A stretch of DNA of 64,000 bases, taken from the NCBI RefSeq assembly GCF_014356525.2, contig NC_052509.1, positions 30,212,436 through 30,276,435 of the forward strand, read 5' to 3'. Below are positions 35,101 through 43,539 of this stretch, piece after piece (position 1 is the stretch's first letter; every line of letters begins with the position of its first letter). The position numbers and the translations under genes are program-made. The notes under the pieces are model-generated. The model worked only from the letters and a program-made list of their open reading frames with translations. It ran no database searches and was not told the origin of the DNA. Source of the stretch: Nilaparvata lugens. Its lineage: Eukaryota > Arthropoda > Insecta > Hemiptera > Delphacidae.

Positions 35101-36060
35101 GAAACATCGTCTGCAGATGATAATTTTATGCTGATGTTTTGTGAGTTGGGATCTTACAAGTTTTTCAAAATTTTTAATGTAGCAGTAGTGGCTATTTGAT
35201 TTATGTTCATTGTCATCCTCAAGGGTGCTGTTTTCATCATCATCCCTACTCTCACAGAGGAGGAGAAGATCAAAGTGATCTGCCTTCATTGCATTTCCAA
35301 CTCTTCTTGGAAATATAACGTTCTTCTCATCCACACCATAAATATTAACTGATACCTCCGGATTATCTTTCTCAAATATATCGATTTGGTTGATGGTAGT
35401 GGGAAATCCAATGCCTGAAAAGTTGTATCTTTCTTCCAATTGATGGTATCGCTCATTGACTCGTTGAGGATTACTGCCTTGTACATGTTTGGCGAGGATA
35501 GCCCATTTGAAACATTGCTGGTCCTTGTTTATAGGATTGATGATTGCCTTTCGTGCTGATAGAAGAGGTGGAAGACTGATGTAGGATGATCCACGCAGGG
35601 GAGTATGTTTGCTAATCCTGATGAGCAATCCATCAATGATAAGCAAACTCCATCCACTAGAATTTCCTTCAAATTTCGACTCCTCATCCAGTAGGGTCAT
35701 GCACGCTTGGTTGATGATGTCTGGAAGATTGATGATACTGAAGATGGTGTAGTTTGGAGTTTTGAAGGCAACATTCTGAAACTCTTCTTGATCGAAGGTC
35801 TTATCAAGGGTGCTGCGGAAATATGTTGCCTCCAATACTAGATTGAACTTCATTGCCCCATGTGTCTGCAGTTGTTGACTGATGATGTGAACAATTTTAT
35901 CCTTCAAACTGCTCAGAAAGGTGTGGAAATCTTTGGCAGGCTCATCCTTGTATGCATTATTGTAGTATAGAGTCGTGAGTCGGGATTTGAATGCCTCCTC
36001 CAGGACAACAAACTCGTCCACAGAGTTTGCTGTTTGCTGACATCGTGCAGCTTTGCTCAT
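32113..36060 (-). CDS. POLB: Polinton B protein-primed DNA polymerase B, intact
   Basis: An uninterrupted frame of 1315 codons from the ATG directly after a splice acceptor; an upstream in-frame TTG at 36069 lies within the intron end. Residues from that ATG: an N-terminal domain (1-300); a C2HC-type zinc motif (CRRC...H...C, about 317-340); Exo I YADFEC (near 379); an endonuclease VII-like CEAC...DHCHITG...CRKC motif (487-518); Exo II NSSNYD (near 535); Exo III YLKTDVLLLADVF (near 692). Then polymerase motif A TDANNLYGWAM (near 789), motif B KNFFKLMNNAVFGKT (near 930) and motif C QDTDSLFY (near 1035), and an acidic Glu-rich tail. All catalytic acidic residues are present. It would replicate a linear genome from a protein primer. 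It converges on the left-arm copy, and transcription of both would run toward the centre. Confidence 0.97.
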   Translation of the reverse strand: MSKAARCQQTANSVDEFVVLEEAFKSRLTTLYYNNAYKDEPAKDFHTFLSSLKDKIVHIISQQLQTHGAMKFNLVLEATYFRSTLDKTFDQEEFQNVAFKTPNYTIFSIINLPDIINQACMTLLDEESKFEGNSSGWSLLIIDGLLIRISKHTPLRGSSYISLPPLLSARKAIINPINKDQQCFKWAILAKHVQGSNPQRVNERYHQLEERYNFSGIGFPTTINQIDIFEKDNPEVSVNIYGVDEKNVIFPRRVGNAMKADHFDLLLLCESRDDDENSTLEDDNEHKSNSHYCYIKNFEKLVRSQLTKHQHKIIICRRCFTHYTLDRDGERRMAEHEEYCASNNTARIIMPQVGKDGKPPTLKFEKHVQKYRVPVVAYADFECILEKPDEDNEQWIGEATKVIQYHRAMSYCLYFVRDPYLEDSWLTITNLIPHEPIVYRGPDAAEHFMKTLTMYAKDLDEAIDCRNIKLLPLTKREKERHNAADFCEACNERFNKDKVYDHCHITGIYRNALCRKCNLQRERQSFIPVFLHNSSNYDTHLIIPELGRDKDRLFVIPNSSEKYISFTKRISPKMHLRFIDTFRFTPDSLDNLVTNLVKSASNPEDLSKVLPHTAKVFGNKLSLVSRKGVFPYDYCDSWQRLEETLLPPKEAFFSKLVDRSVSSDDYEHAQTVWNQFSCRTLGEYSDLYLKTDVLLLADVFESFRDVCMKTYDLDCAHYFTSPGFSFDVMLKYTKVELELLTDYDMYMFIERGIRGGITNCIHRHAVANNAYTGAPIDPEKPTSYLLYTDANNLYGWAMCQPLPCRKFQWMEKDELEGVSRGIEGVGDVQKIGYILEVDIEYPSELHDEHNDFPFLAENKKTLKSNHVRLMTALSNRERYVCHYRTLKQAVQHGLRITKVHRGVRFEQEDFLAPYIMLNTRLRQQSKNKFEKNFFKLMNNAVFGKTMENVQKRMSMELVNDENRLKKLIARPVYKDRIIFGENICAVTMHKEKVELNKPIYIGLTVLDISKTLMYQFHYDVMKPTYKENLQLLYQDTDSLFYIVKTENLYNDIINNQQLKDTFDTSEYPANHPCYSDANKMVLGKFKDEYAGRAPLEYVGLRSKLYACRCYNSDPNQLTSGLIKKAKGVRRPILGRELSKMHPDAERYIGFQDYLDCLYGDEDIYREQVMFGTRKHQIMTQVMRKKALSKADEKRYILDDGITTLAHGHYKIPTLAHIDEEAEEEDEEEEEYEEEEMIDSQEIPKVQAASSTTTAKRLHSSSHDELIDKVNESGSSTIPAKRSHPLSNDELADMINDSKIDGDASQYSILRKLLEK

Positions 36061-37049
36061 CTGGAACAATGCAAAACAATATTGTATTAGTATGGTATGC
36101 AGTATTCAACTCTATATATGAATCACTATCAACGGATGTGGGGGATGAAGGTGGTGAATCGGTATCTAGGATCGTGGGTCGGGGGATGGAGGTTCATAGG
36201 TGTTTATGTTCTAGGGATGATGGTCCGGAGCTGTATGGTGGGGTGGGGTGGGGATGGGGGAATGTGAATGGGGTCTAGGATCTCCTTTGTGATTATACGG
36301 TTTTTAGGTTAGGATGAATTACAATCATGTGAATGGAGGTCTAGGATCTACTTATGGGGATGGGTGGGGATGGGGGAATGTGAATGGGGGTCTAGGATCT
36401 ACTTTGTGATTATACGTTTTTTAGGTTAGGATGAATTACAACCATGTGAATGGAGGTCTAGGATCTACTTTATGATTATACGTTTTTTAGGTTAGGATGG
36501 ATTACAACCACCAACTCGAAGAACCTAATTCATAATTAAACTCATAACTTGTATGTATTAGAACCTAATTCATAATTACACTAGTCATTTTCGACTATGT
36601 CATTTACTCTATGTATTGGAACCTAATTCATAATTAAACTTGTCATTTTTGACTATGTCATTTACTCTATGGTGTTTATGTTCTAAGGATAATGGTCTGG
36701 AGCTGTATGGGGGAATGTGAATGGGGGTCTAGGATCTACTTTGTAATTATATGTTTTTTAGGTTAGGATGGATTACAACCACCAACTCAAAGAACCTAAT
36801 TCATAATTAAACTCATAACTTGTATGTATTGGAACCTAATTCATAATTACACTAGTCATTTTTGACTATGTCATGTACTCTATGTATTGGAACCTAATTC
36901 ATTATTAAACTTGTCATTTTCGAATTGAAGTCATTTTAGAATTTAATTGTCAGTATCAAACTACTTCAAAATTCTACTCTTTTGAACTTAATTTTTAAAT
37001 CATGAATATAATATAAATATATAGAACTATAAAATGCACTGGTACTTAC
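36061..37049 (-). other. 5' leader intron of right POLB
   Basis: Mirror of the left intron: donor GTAAGT (plus strand ACTTAC at 37044-37049) and acceptor just before the ATG at 36060. It holds the same internal repeat blocks. Confidence 0.65.
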
Positions 37050-37182
37050 TCTTGATGTTGATAAAGATGAAAGTGATCCAAAACCAATATACTAAAATCA
37101 CACACACACGTACTGGTGATACACACACGTACTGACGGCACGACTGCCCAAGACACAATGTCCCACTCCTTGTAGAACAACT

Positions 37183-37190
37183 CCTTTTAT
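37183..37190 (-). promoter_or_regulatory. TATA box of right POLB
   Basis: CTTTTATA on the plus strand is TATAAAAG on the minus strand, in the same context as the left arm. The leader between it and the splice donor carries an extra stretch of about 18 bp relative to the left arm. Confidence 0.7.
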
Positions 37191-37214
37191 ACCCCAGTTC
37201 AGGATCTGGAGGGA

Positions 37215-37416
37215 ATTTTTTTTCCCTTTTTTTCCCTTTTTTTCCCGATTTTATGTGTTTTTAATTTTTTTTTTTTTTTTTTTTTATTTTTTTTTTATTT
37301 TTTTTTTTTTTTTTTAATTTTTTTTTTTCATTTTTTTTTTAATTTTTTTTTTTTTTTTTATTATTATTTTTTTTTTTCAATTTTTTTTTTTTTTTTTTAA
37401 TTTTTTTTTTTTTTTG
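37215..37416. repeat. T-rich tract, right arm
   Basis: Runs of T with occasional A or C, the inverse of the left A-rich tract, directly inside the terminal repeat array. Confidence 0.9.
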
Positions 37417-37424
37417 AGGTTAGA

Positions 37425-37720
37425 GTGGTTGACCTGGATGACCTTGAGGTAGGTCTGGTTGACCTAGATGACCTTGAGGTGGGTGTGGTTGACCTGGATG
37501 ACCTTGAGGTAGGTGTGGTTGACCTAGATGACCTTGAGGTGGGTGTGGTTGACCTAGATGACCTTGAGGTGGGTGTGGTTGACCTGTATGACCTTGAGGT
37601 AGGTGTGATTGACCTAGATGACCTTGAGGTGGGTGTGGTTGACCTAGATGACCTTGAGGTTAGGGGTGGTTGACCTGGATGACCTTGAGGTTAGGGTGGT
37701 TGACCTGGATGACCTTGAGG
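37425..37720. repeat. Polinton B terminal 30-bp array of AGGTCA direct repeats
   Basis: Ten units of 30-31 bp. Each contains TGACCT-3 nt-TGACCTTGA, which on the other strand is TCAAGGTCA-3 nt-AGGTCA. The two hexamers and the TCA extension are the same in all ten units, while the 3-nt linker (GGA, AGA, GTA) and the 13-bp inter-unit stretch vary. TCAAGGTCA is the known extended half-site of FTZ-F1/SF-1/ERR nuclear receptors, and the arrangement is a DR3. A regulatory role is inference. Confidence 0.9.
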
Positions 37721-37721
37721 T

Positions 37722-37763
37722 AAAGGGCGACTCTGGCACACTTGTGTGCCAGAGTCGCCCTTT
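37722..37763. repeat. Perfect 20-bp hairpin at the right terminus of Polinton B
   Basis: AAAGGGCGACTCTGGCACAC pairs with its exact inverse across TT. It is followed by TTATACTACT and then the 176-bp direct repeat. It has no counterpart at the left end, which is truncated before this point. Confidence 0.93.
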
Positions 37764-37773
37764 TTATACTACT

Positions 37774-37949
37774 GTTACCATAGAGGCATTCTGTGTAATT
37801 TGAGAGTCAAATTTCTGGATTGATAGTAGGATCCAATTTGAAGCGGGCCCTCTTCAAAAGAAATCTCTTTAATCATTCCGAGATTCAGCAAAATATATAA
37901 CTAATTGAGATTTGTGGCAAGAGTCTTCAAAACTGTGGCAAGAGTCAGG
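37774..37949. repeat. Right copy of the 176-bp direct repeat
   Basis: Same length, sequence and orientation as 23289-23464. Beyond it the sequence (ACAAAACAATATGGGCG) is retrotransposon interior or an unknown neighbour. Confidence 0.93.
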
Positions 37950-38799
37950 ACAAAACAATATGGGCGTGTCCACTTTTTAAGTAGGTACTAAAGACGGACC
38001 GAGTATAATGATCTTGAATACTTCAATCACTTTATTGAGTCCCTGGTTATTTTCTTGGCAAAATCCAACAAGGGAAAACGCTTAAAAGACATTGTAGTTT
38101 TAATTGGTTCTATGTTACTCTGCTGTTGTAAAATATGAAGTACGTTGATTATAATAGTAAAGGATGAAACTTTTTCACCTTGCTGAATGTATTGAAATCT
38201 AAATATCATTACTATTGAGTTGAGAGTGCAACATATTTTTTACAATATAAAGCAATTTGGTAGGTAATACTATTCTACATAGGCTACGATTCAAAGATAA
38301 TAATGGTTGAAACTGCAATGCTAGCGAGCCATCGGAAAGCAATGACACACGCTTGATGTACATTCCTTATCTATGAAAATTTTCTATCCATTATTGTATT
38401 CCAGCCGGAAATCTCTACCACTGAATTATATTAAGTGAACTAAAACGGAAGCAGTTGAACTGAATACACCTATGAAAAGTTTATAATTGCATTAATCATG
38501 GAAGGTAAACTAATAGAAAAAATAGGGATACCAACAAAAATAATATGAAATATAAAGCGAATAGAATATAAAATATGAGGCCTTAGATATTATTCTTATT
38601 ATTCTGTGAATGGGAATATATTTCATCTATATGTACTAACTCCTAACTATGTGAATGTATAATTCTTAACTATGAATGGATGAGTATTAAGCGATAGAAA
38701 ATGGGTATAGTATAGAATATTATGATAAATCGTCTTATGCTAAATAGCTTCTTATTATTATTAGAGACATCATGTACATACATTGTCACATAGGATATT
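37950..38799. other. No gene seen
   Basis: AT-rich stretch inside the LTR element where pol would be expected. I find no RT, RNase H or integrase motif on either strand. Confidence 0.5.
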
Positions 38800-39115
38800 A
38801 TGACGGGTCGCTGACAACCATTCTCCACGACAACCATTCTCCTCTTGATTTTGACCGTAGGGACAGCCAATACCCTGCTGAAAATATGCCAATGCCGACA
38901 ACCATTCTCCTCGACATCCGTTCTCCTACTGAAAAGAAGGAGAACGTCTGTCGGAAGTGTTCCCGACAACCGTTCTCCTCGAGCGCTTCCGACAACCGTT
39001 CTCCCCGACATCCGTTCTCCTACTGAAAAAAAGGAGAACGTCTGTCGGAAGCGTTCCCGACAACCGTTCTCCTCGAGCGCTTCCGACAACTGTTCTCCCC
39101 GACATCTGATCCCCT
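38800..39115. repeat. Minisatellite of about 106 bp with internal hairpins
   Basis: About 2.5 units built from CCGACAACCGTTCTCC, GAGCGCTTCCGACAA and AGGAGAACGTCTGTCGGAA. The first and last are partly complementary, so each unit can fold. Open frames through it are repeat by-products. Confidence 0.85.
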
Positions 39116-40034
39116 ATTGGGCATTGACTTGTAGCAGGCGCGAAAGTAGTACCATCACAGACTCTGTTTAACACATTCTATGAATTTGATTATTGGAAGT
39201 AAAGCTTGTTGATGTTATGATTTATATAACTGCAAATATTAGAAGAGAGAGAATATTTATATTCCCAAACTCCTGCACATGAATGAATGAATAATTTTAA
39301 TCAGTAAAAAGATACAATCAAAACAATTTGATGCTTCCTGTTAGATTTACGACTAGAGTAATTTAATGAGGATTTCGAGCCTGTAAGGTGTAAGGGATGG
39401 ATATAGAGCCAAAATTGGATGGTCCTCGCATTTATTTATTAACAAATTCATAATAGGATATAAATACACAACTGAAGTTCAAGAAGTATTTTTGGGTCAA
39501 ATTTGATATAGTATATTTCAAATAAAGTTTGTGTTCACGTCAATTTTACTTCTTTTATTAGATGAACAATACTTGAATCATCTGTTTTGTTGGAAAGATT
39601 CAAGGTATTCACAATATTAGTATTATTTTTTAGGAAGATTCATTTCCGAACTGAAATCCACCTATGCTGCTTTGTCAGTTTCTATCGGTTTAATAATTCT
39701 CAATATTTAATTTCTGATTCGATCCAAAAGTTGCATTGTCATTAGGTTTTGATCTATTCTGAAAGTTTCAAGTCTCTAGCTCGTCGGGAAGTGGATGAAA
39801 ATTAATTTACAAAATTCTACCCTGACAGAGATGATCCAGAGTAAGTTAAGTAAAACGCTGTAAAAAGAATTCTATAAATAACACACTCACATATTCTGCA
39901 ATACATAAAATTAATTACACACAATACAATACAATTACACAGAATACAATGCAATTAAACACAATACAATACAATCACACACAATGCAATACAATTACAC
40001 ACAATACAATACAATTACACACAATACAATAAAT
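39116..40034. other. No gene seen; ends in an ACAATACAATT microsatellite
   Basis: Mostly AT-rich. From about 39896 to 40034 there are tandem ACACAATACAAT / ACAATTACAC units, which also extend the RING ORF below with a repeat-encoded tail. Confidence 0.6.
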
Positions 40035-40333
40035 AAAATTTTTTGCTACTTCATAATGAGACCGAATTAGTTTTCCAATAAGACACATGCATCGCGTGCA
40101 TCTTATTGGAAGCCTTATTTCCTCTAATTCAAACTCCTCCCCCACCTTATAGTAGGAGGGGGTTTGCAAATGCGCTACAATGCACTGGCTGCAACCCATG
40201 AAATGCCCGCATGGCACAGCCATCCTTGTAGCAGTGTTCGTTAAGCAAATGGAGCACTCCGGTAGTGGAGGCTGACTCGGTGTAGTTTCCTCATGGTCCT
40301 CATGTGCTGTCCAGCATAGGCTCCTCCACCTGC
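40035..40333 (-). CDS. RING-finger-like protein fragment
   Basis: A minus-strand frame reads a Pro-rich lead (EETTPSQPPLPE) into CSICL, then about 15 residues, CGHFMGCSQCI, a long insert, and CTRCMCLIGKLIRS. This matches a RING-HC zinc-binding order (C-x2-C ... C-x-H ... C-x2-C ... C-x2-C) with an unusually long stretch before the last pair. RING proteins of this sort are ubiquitin E3 ligases. No start codon with a credible upstream region is seen, and the C-terminus runs into microsatellite (formal stop at 39975). It lies inside the LTR element between Polinton B and gag. Whether it is a captured exon, a retrotransposon accessory gene or Polinton debris is unknown. Confidence 0.55.
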
Positions 40334-40799
40334 TTGTCGACGAAGGAGGCCGAAGGACAATCTAATATCGAGTGTACTTCAAGGAATATTTTTTTCATTC
40401 AGTACTCCTTCAACTGCGAATCCACTGGTTCTGAAATAAGAGTAAACCATGTTATTTTCCATTGTGTTATGTTATGCTCCATTACAATATATATTTAAAA
40501 AAATTAGTAGTAACTTACAATTTTAATTCTTACTTGGTCTCAATTCTTGGAGTGTAGAGGCTTGAGGCCTGAGTATAATGTAATGAAAGCTGAGTTATGG
40601 GCGTTATAACGCTAATTTTTAAAACTTTTTTCTTAATTCAAGCATTAAACATGCATATCCAGGACTTCTCAGCTTAGTAGAAAAATAAAAACAGGCTCTT
40701 CCTGTAAGAGTTTTTGAAAAATTGTTATTCAATTTACAGTGGGTTAATAGAGTCTTGCAAATCCACATGAACATGTCTGTGAATTGGGTTTAATATTCA
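40334..40799. other. No gene seen
   Basis: AT-rich stretch between the RING-like frame and the protease remnant, with no recognisable motif. This is probably a deleted part of the retrotransposon pol region. Confidence 0.45.
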
Positions 40800-41190
40800 T
40801 TGTTTGTGTGCCTTGAACTTTCAACCAAAGGTATAGCATAATTCAACATATTGGTCATCAATACAATTTTTGTTGCTTTTGTTCAATTCCTATCCATTTC
40901 AAATTGAAAATTGAGTTTTTTTAACATATCTTGCCCAATACATAATGGATTTCTCAACATAAGTAACCTCATAAGGCCGCAAAAAATCCTCAAATTGAAA
41001 CTTTGAAGAAGAATGTAAAATTCTCCACCATCATTATATATAATTGTTAACAAAGCATTTTACTGGAACTCTTCTCTCTATTTTAATGTAAGGAAGCATG
41101 TCACGAAGTTTTTCTTGTTATATCAAAAACACCCTGTAAATTCATCCATACTTAAATAAATAGGTATAAATATTATTGAATAATAATTTT
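40800..41190 (-). pseudogene. Retrotransposon protease remnant
   Basis: Broken minus-strand frames contain LPYIKIERRVPVKCFV, resembling the strand before the DTG active site, and NPLCIGQDMLKKLNFQ, resembling the (I)LGxDxL segment after it. The catalytic DTG itself is not readable. Position directly after gag fits gag-PR order. Confidence 0.45.
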
Positions 41191-41198
41191 TACCTTCT

Positions 41199-42830
41199 TC
41201 AACATCCAACTTGTGTTTGACCTTGGGCATTATTGTTATTTCGCAAAACGTGAGTTGTTGGGATTAGAATGACAGAATCTAGCAATATGACCAACTTTCT
41301 TATAATAGAAACACCTCTGTTCAAGTTGTTCATTACTCCTACTAGGCGGGTTAGGACTTGACCCATAATTATCGTTCCTAGGCCATTCAACTCGGTTTCT
41401 CTCTTCATCGGCGAAACTCAAGTTTTGAGCTTGTACGCTCATATCAATCAATATTCTTTTCATGTCTGAGGACGACTATGGAAGATGAGTCTGGATCTTT
41501 TGGCAGGAGTAAGTCCCAAACAAATGGTATTCACAATTTCACATTCGATTAAATTTAAACGTAATAATTTCGCGGCCTCTTTAATTGATACTATGTATGC
41601 GGACAACGGTTTGCCTGTTCTCTGGAGTCGGTAGAATTCCTCCCTTTCAATGACGGCCAATAATCTTTGCGGCACAAAATATTTTAGAACCTCAGCATGA
41701 AACTGATCAAATGTATAATTAGAATTAATAGCAAAATTTATGTGATCGGCTAGAGGTCCTAGAGAGAAAGGTTGAAGGATCTGGAACAATTGTACATCAG
41801 GCAAATCGAACTGAGTTGAAATTTTAATGCCAGAGCGATGAATTTTAACAATTTGTCCACGACTAAACCATCAGTGTGTGGCAAATCACACAATAAATGT
41901 TCGATCGGGTTAGGGAGACGATTATAAATCGTATTGAACACCAGTGTATAACCTGATTGAGGTACACATTGAGGTAGCACCCTAGTAGATGTGATATTAC
42001 TGACTGATTGCCTAATCGGAACAAATTGATGGGGGCATTCAATGCGTATACTGTTAGGGTTCAGTCCCAAGCATGAATCAAAAGTTAGAGTTTCTTTCGG
42101 TGGGATAACCAAGGCAGGTGGAATGTGCTCTGTGTCGCCGTGTTCATTAGAAACTGGTGGTGAGGCAGGGACCTCTACTTTTCCTACATCTACTTTATCT
42201 TTAACACTTGTCCCCGGGAAATCAAAAAGCGATGGACTTAAGACAGGGGTGGTGAATACTACCGGAGCTGGGGACGGGGCGCGACTTTTGACCTCCTTTT
42301 GTACTTGCAACATAACGGGGTAAGCTGCCTCCATGGTTGCAAGGCGTTTCTGGATTTCATTAATCAGTTCGGAATCAGACCTCTCCTGAGCATAATGAGA
42401 CAGGTGAATAATTCTATTCAATACGTGTAAGAATTGGTTCACTATTCGATTGAACAATTCTTTCTCTTCAGCATCGGAACCAGTTCTCAGTTGAGGTAAC
42501 CACTCATCAATTTTAGCAGTAATTTCATTGATACTCTTTAATTCGAGTCGGGACCTGTCTTCATCATACACCGCGTGATGAATTCTACCACTACCCTCAC
42601 CACGTATTTGACGGTATTGTTGTCTCAAATTAGCGACATCACAATCAACATTACTAGACCAACCGAATGAATTGAGTTCAAAAAGTAATTCCCCTTTTAG
42701 CAGATAGTTTGGATTGATACTACACGAATACAAAAGACCAAGATCGAAATTTTTTTCTATGTCCTCTTTGACATCCCAAAAATCAACCTTAACCGGGTGA
42801 TGGCCGGGGAACGCGGGCTGGAAGCCATAG
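41199..42830 (-). pseudogene. Ty3/gypsy-like gag with zinc knuckle, frameshifted
   Basis: This is the capsid protein of the LTR element. An N-terminal region from about 42826 contains LLYSCSINPNYLLKGELLFELNSFG. A proline-rich linker follows, then (in another frame) a retrotrans_gag-type capsid region with FDQFHAEVLKYFVPQRL and EFYRLQRTGKPLSAYI. It ends with a CCHC knuckle near 41290 in which the second Cys has become Tyr (CFYYKKVGHIARFC). Frameshifts lie near 41820 and 41463. The frame is open upstream to a TAA near 42835 with no ATG, so the start is lost or non-AUG. The gene reads away from the LTR at 43540-44736, as expected for a 5' LTR. Confidence 0.85.
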
Positions 42831-42835
42831 TGTTA

Positions 42836-43539
42836 TGATTTCAATCCCTTCGCACAAACTTACAGAAGATTAACCTTATCACCAATTTAGCATTCATTTG
42901 GAATCAGTTTCACATTTCTAATTTCTTCAACTAATAAATTATTATTCAGGTTTTAAACTAAAATCTCTCAATTCACTTTCACTACTACTATACTATGATG
43001 ATACTCAAGTACCCGATGCGTGAGACGAGAATACGTATGTTGACATCACAATAATTTCTATCATCATTCACGGAATTACAGAATGCAAAAAATTTACTCA
43101 GCATTCAGAATCAGTTGTTTCTCACATATTCTAGTTTCTTCTACTCATTTTTTTATTCTAACGTTGAACCTTTAATTCCTCAATGATCAATTTCAATATG
43201 AAGTTTCAGAATAGTTTCAACTTAAGCATCAATGTTACTCAACTTTATCTTTAAGCACTTCAAAAGATTATCATTTTAATGGTTTAACATAACTGAGTAA
43301 CTTTCCTGTTTCATCTACAATTATTTAAACTTCAGAAAAATTGGAGTAGCAACAATGAATTATTCATTCAACTCCAAACCCAAAATATTGACAGTTAACA
43401 CGTTCACAGAATGAATTATTAAGTATCGACTCAGAAAAATTAATCTTAACTAATTAGAATGAATTAGAAAATTTGATTCTGTTTTTCAAATTTGAATTTC
43501 AGAGATATAAAATGCTCTGTAGCAGAGTCGGCGCAGTTG
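42836..43539 (-). other. Retrotransposon leader region
   Basis: About 700 bp between the 5' LTR and gag, AT-rich, with no ORF of note. The bases next to the LTR (minus strand CAACTGCGCCGACTCTGC) do not start with TGG, so no clear tRNA primer site is identified. Confidence 0.55.

Larger units (their letters stand above)
23465..37773. mobile_element. Polinton B: palindromic, POLB-only Polinton
   Basis: Two inverted arms (23465 to about 29085, and about 31765 to 37430 plus outer sequence) surround a unique centre of about 2.7 kb. Each arm has, from outside in, 30-bp tandem terminal repeats, a long A/T tract, a TATA box, a spliced leader, a full POLB gene and a 21-bp Pro-codon repeat. The right arm extends about 300 bp further out, through ten 30-bp units and a perfect hairpin to an end reading ...TATACTACT. 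The left arm is cut after two units. No integrase, ATPase, protease or capsid gene is present. The arms differ by small indels, for example an extra stretch of about 18 bp at 37110 and a different number of Pro-repeat units, so they are not a simple copy of one read. Confidence 0.85.

Noticed and set aside
37425..37673. 82-codon VDLDDLEVG repeat protein
   Set aside because: It is the translation of the 30-bp DR3 array. The period is a multiple of three, so a frame stays open by default.
23465..37773. Pair of independent Polinton insertions in opposite orientation
   Set aside because: There is no terminal repeat, target duplication or foreign flank between the two arms. Both arms end in the same repeat around one centre, and one 176-bp repeat pair encloses the whole.
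38670..39174. Overlapping ORFs on both strands at the minisatellite
   Set aside because: All arise from the 106-bp repeat. No start context or domain.
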